64,000 bases of DNA from positions 1 through 64,000 of the forward strand of contig NZ_JAUEDK010000024.1 of NCBI RefSeq assembly GCF_030385785.1, read 5' to 3'. Made by a program: the position numbers and the translations under genes. The stretch's first letter is position 1. Each line of letters opens with the position of its first letter. This DNA is from Crenobacter oryzisoli (lineage in GTDB: Bacteria > Pseudomonadota > Gammaproteobacteria > Burkholderiales > Chromobacteriaceae). Under the pieces are notes generated by a model. It ran no database searches. It had not been told where the DNA came from and saw nothing but the letters and a program-made list of their open reading frames with translations. This document shows, piece after piece, positions 62,827 to 64,000 of the stretch.

Positions 62827-62872
62827 ACGGCATTAGCGCCGAAGCGCGGTTTTTTTATGTAAGACCACTGAC

Positions 62873-63589
62873 TCAGCCGGCCAGCGCCACCTTCTGCAAT
62901 TCGACCAGCTCGGCGATCCCTTGCTCGGCCAGGCCTAGCAGCGCGTCCATCTCGGCGCGACTGAACGGCACCCCTTCGGCAGTACCCTGCACCTCGACGA
63001 AGCGACCGCTACCGGTCATCACCACGTTCATGTCGGTATCACAGGCCGAATCCTCCGGGTAGTCGAGATCGAGCACCGGCTCCCCCTCGACTATGCCGAC
63101 CGACACCGCCGCCACATGGTCGAACAGCGGGTTTTCGGCCAGCTTGCCCGCCTGGATCAGCCCGTTCACTGCGTCGGCCAGCGCCACATAGGCGCCGGTG
63201 ATGCTGGCGGTGCGCGTCCCCCCATCAGCCTGGATCACATCGCAGTCGATCACGATCTGACGCTCGCCAAGCTTCACTAGGTCCACCACCGCGCGCAGGC
63301 TACGCCCGATCAGCCGCTGGATTTCCTGGGTGCGGCCGCTCTGCTTGCCGCTAGCCGCCTCACGCCGCATCCGGCTACCGGTCGAACGCGGCAGCATGCC
63401 ATATTCGGCGGTTACCCAGCCCTGCCCCTTGCCCTTCAAAAAGCCCGGCACCGTCTCTTCGACGCTGGCGGTGCAGATCACCTTGGTATCGCCGAACTCG
63501 ACCAGCACCGAACCCTCGGCATGACGAGTGTAGTGACGGGTCAGACGCACAGGGCGCAATTGACGGGGGCTACGTTGGGATGGGCGCAT
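62873..63589 (-). CDS. rph: Ribonuclease PH
   Basis: The 238-residue phosphorolytic 3'-5' exonuclease trims tRNA 3' ends. It shows the start [46 protein letters not shown], the phosphate site [19 protein letters not shown] and [16 protein letters not shown]. The ATG at 63589 fits family length. It is divergent from yicC, the usual arrangement. Confidence 0.96.
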   Translation of the reverse strand: MRPSQRSPRQLRPVRLTRHYTRHAEGSVLVEFGDTKVICTASVEETVPGFLKGKGQGWVTAEYGMLPRSTGSRMRREAASGKQSGRTQEIQRLIGRSLRAVVDLVKLGERQIVIDCDVIQADGGTRTASITGAYVALADAVNGLIQAGKLAENPLFDHVAAVSVGIVEGEPVLDLDYPEDSACDTDMNVVMTGSGRFVEVQGTAEGVPFSRAEMDALLGLAEQGIAELVELQKVALAG

Positions 63590-63770
63590 GATGGCGGTTC
63601 CAAATGAAAACGGTCGATTGTAACGCGGCAAGACACTCGCGACGACGGTAACCGAGCGCCTGAGCGGTCAGCCGGAAGCAGTTAGTGTATAGTGCCTTTA
63701 TCCCTGAATGGAGTGTAGACCTCGATTCAGGCGGCCCAACCACAGCTTCAACCTTACTGGGAACCCCGCC

Positions 63771-64000
63771 ATGATCCTCAGCATGACCGGCTTCGCCTCC
63801 ACCACTCGCGAATTTCCGGGTGGAATGCTCAGCCTCGAGCTGCGCGCCGTCAACCACCGCTACCTCGACGTGCAGATGCGTCTGCCCGAAGAACTGCGCA
63901 TCATCGAACCGGCACTGCGCGAACTGATCGCAAGCCGCGTATCGCGTGGCAAGCTCGAATGCCGTGTCGGCTTGAACCAGACCGACAGCGCCAGCCCGAC
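63771..64000 (+). CDS. yicC: YicC family endoribonuclease, 5' part
   Basis: The first 76 residues are visible before the window ends: ILSMTGFASTTREFPGG, then LELRAVNHRYLDVQMRLPEEL and LRELIASRVSRGKLECRVGL, which is the N-terminal domain of YicC-type endoribonucleases. The ATG at 63771 fits the family's MIxSMT start. Partner gene rph is divergent on the left. Confidence 0.92.
   Translation, partial: MILSMTGFASTTREFPGGMLSLELRAVNHRYLDVQMRLPEELRIIEPALRELIASRVSRGKLECRVGLNQTDSASP

Larger units (their letters stand above)
62202..62835 (+). mobile_element. Internally deleted IS4-family element
   Basis: The 634-bp element is bounded by perfect 16-bp inverted repeats (TAATGCCGTTCACTTA and its complement) and an 11-bp target duplication (GCGCCGAAGCG), typical for IS4. 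Inside are only the first and last parts of the transposase. It could move only if an intact relative supplied transposase. Confidence 0.88.

Overview
The window (about 65% GC by eye) looks like chromosome of a betaproteobacterium of the Neisseriales, most probably Chromobacteriaceae-like. The grounds are the order tpiA-secG-tRNA-Leu-nuoABCDEFGHIJKLMN-DUF2818, the adjacent pairs rph/yicC and hemW/rdgB, and the protein flavour. The genus cannot be fixed from sequence alone.

Layout. 1-1000: right part of an IS1595-type insertion sequence. 1051-17186 (minus strand): tpiA, secG, tRNA-Leu(GAG) and the complete 14-subunit NADH:quinone oxidoreductase operon, ending in a DUF2818 gene. 17350-22831 (plus): phosphate uptake, with pstSCAB followed by a Pit-type transporter. 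22880-23236: no protein gene, but two promoter-leader-terminator units that read as tandem sibling small RNAs, the first behind an FNR-type box. 23237-28878 (minus): recG, a DUF2147 protein, a metallophosphoesterase, a decayed and an intact PhzF-family gene, and a small secreted protein. 28961-33041: an orphan DctP-type binding protein divergent from a DctS/DctR two-component system. 33042-33825: gene-free stretch with an inverted pair of REP-like repeats and two perfect DnaA boxes. 33826-39912 (minus): CPBP protease, TPP-riboswitch-controlled cytX, ridA, hemW, rdgB, a coding remnant, dusA.

39809-46891 looks like a small island placed at the 5' end of dusA. It carries a type VI secretion module: VgrG, an exported protein with a discoidin-like fold, a two-domain peptidoglycan-hydrolase effector candidate, and an exported ankyrin protein that is the best immunity candidate. 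A dusA 5' remnant lies on the far side. 47689-57576 (plus) is a compact natural-product locus: one NRPS module (Cy-like, Cys-type A, T, TE), a tripartite EmrA/EmrB/outer-membrane-factor exporter, a small membrane protein and a flavin oxidoreductase. A truncated phosphopantetheinyl transferase follows. 58338-62178 (plus) is a compact acid-shock locus: rstA, rstB, a repeat-expanded asr-type protein with an RstA-box match upstream, and a YdgD-like trypsin-fold protease. An internally deleted IS4-type element has split the bidirectional terminator shared with rph. The window ends with rph (minus) and the start of yicC (plus).

The most interesting items are the sibling sRNA pair, the dusA-associated T6SS module, the Cy-like domain that has lost a catalytic Asp, and the RstA-box/asr arrangement. 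Protein identifications rest on motif and family recognition by eye; no database search was run.
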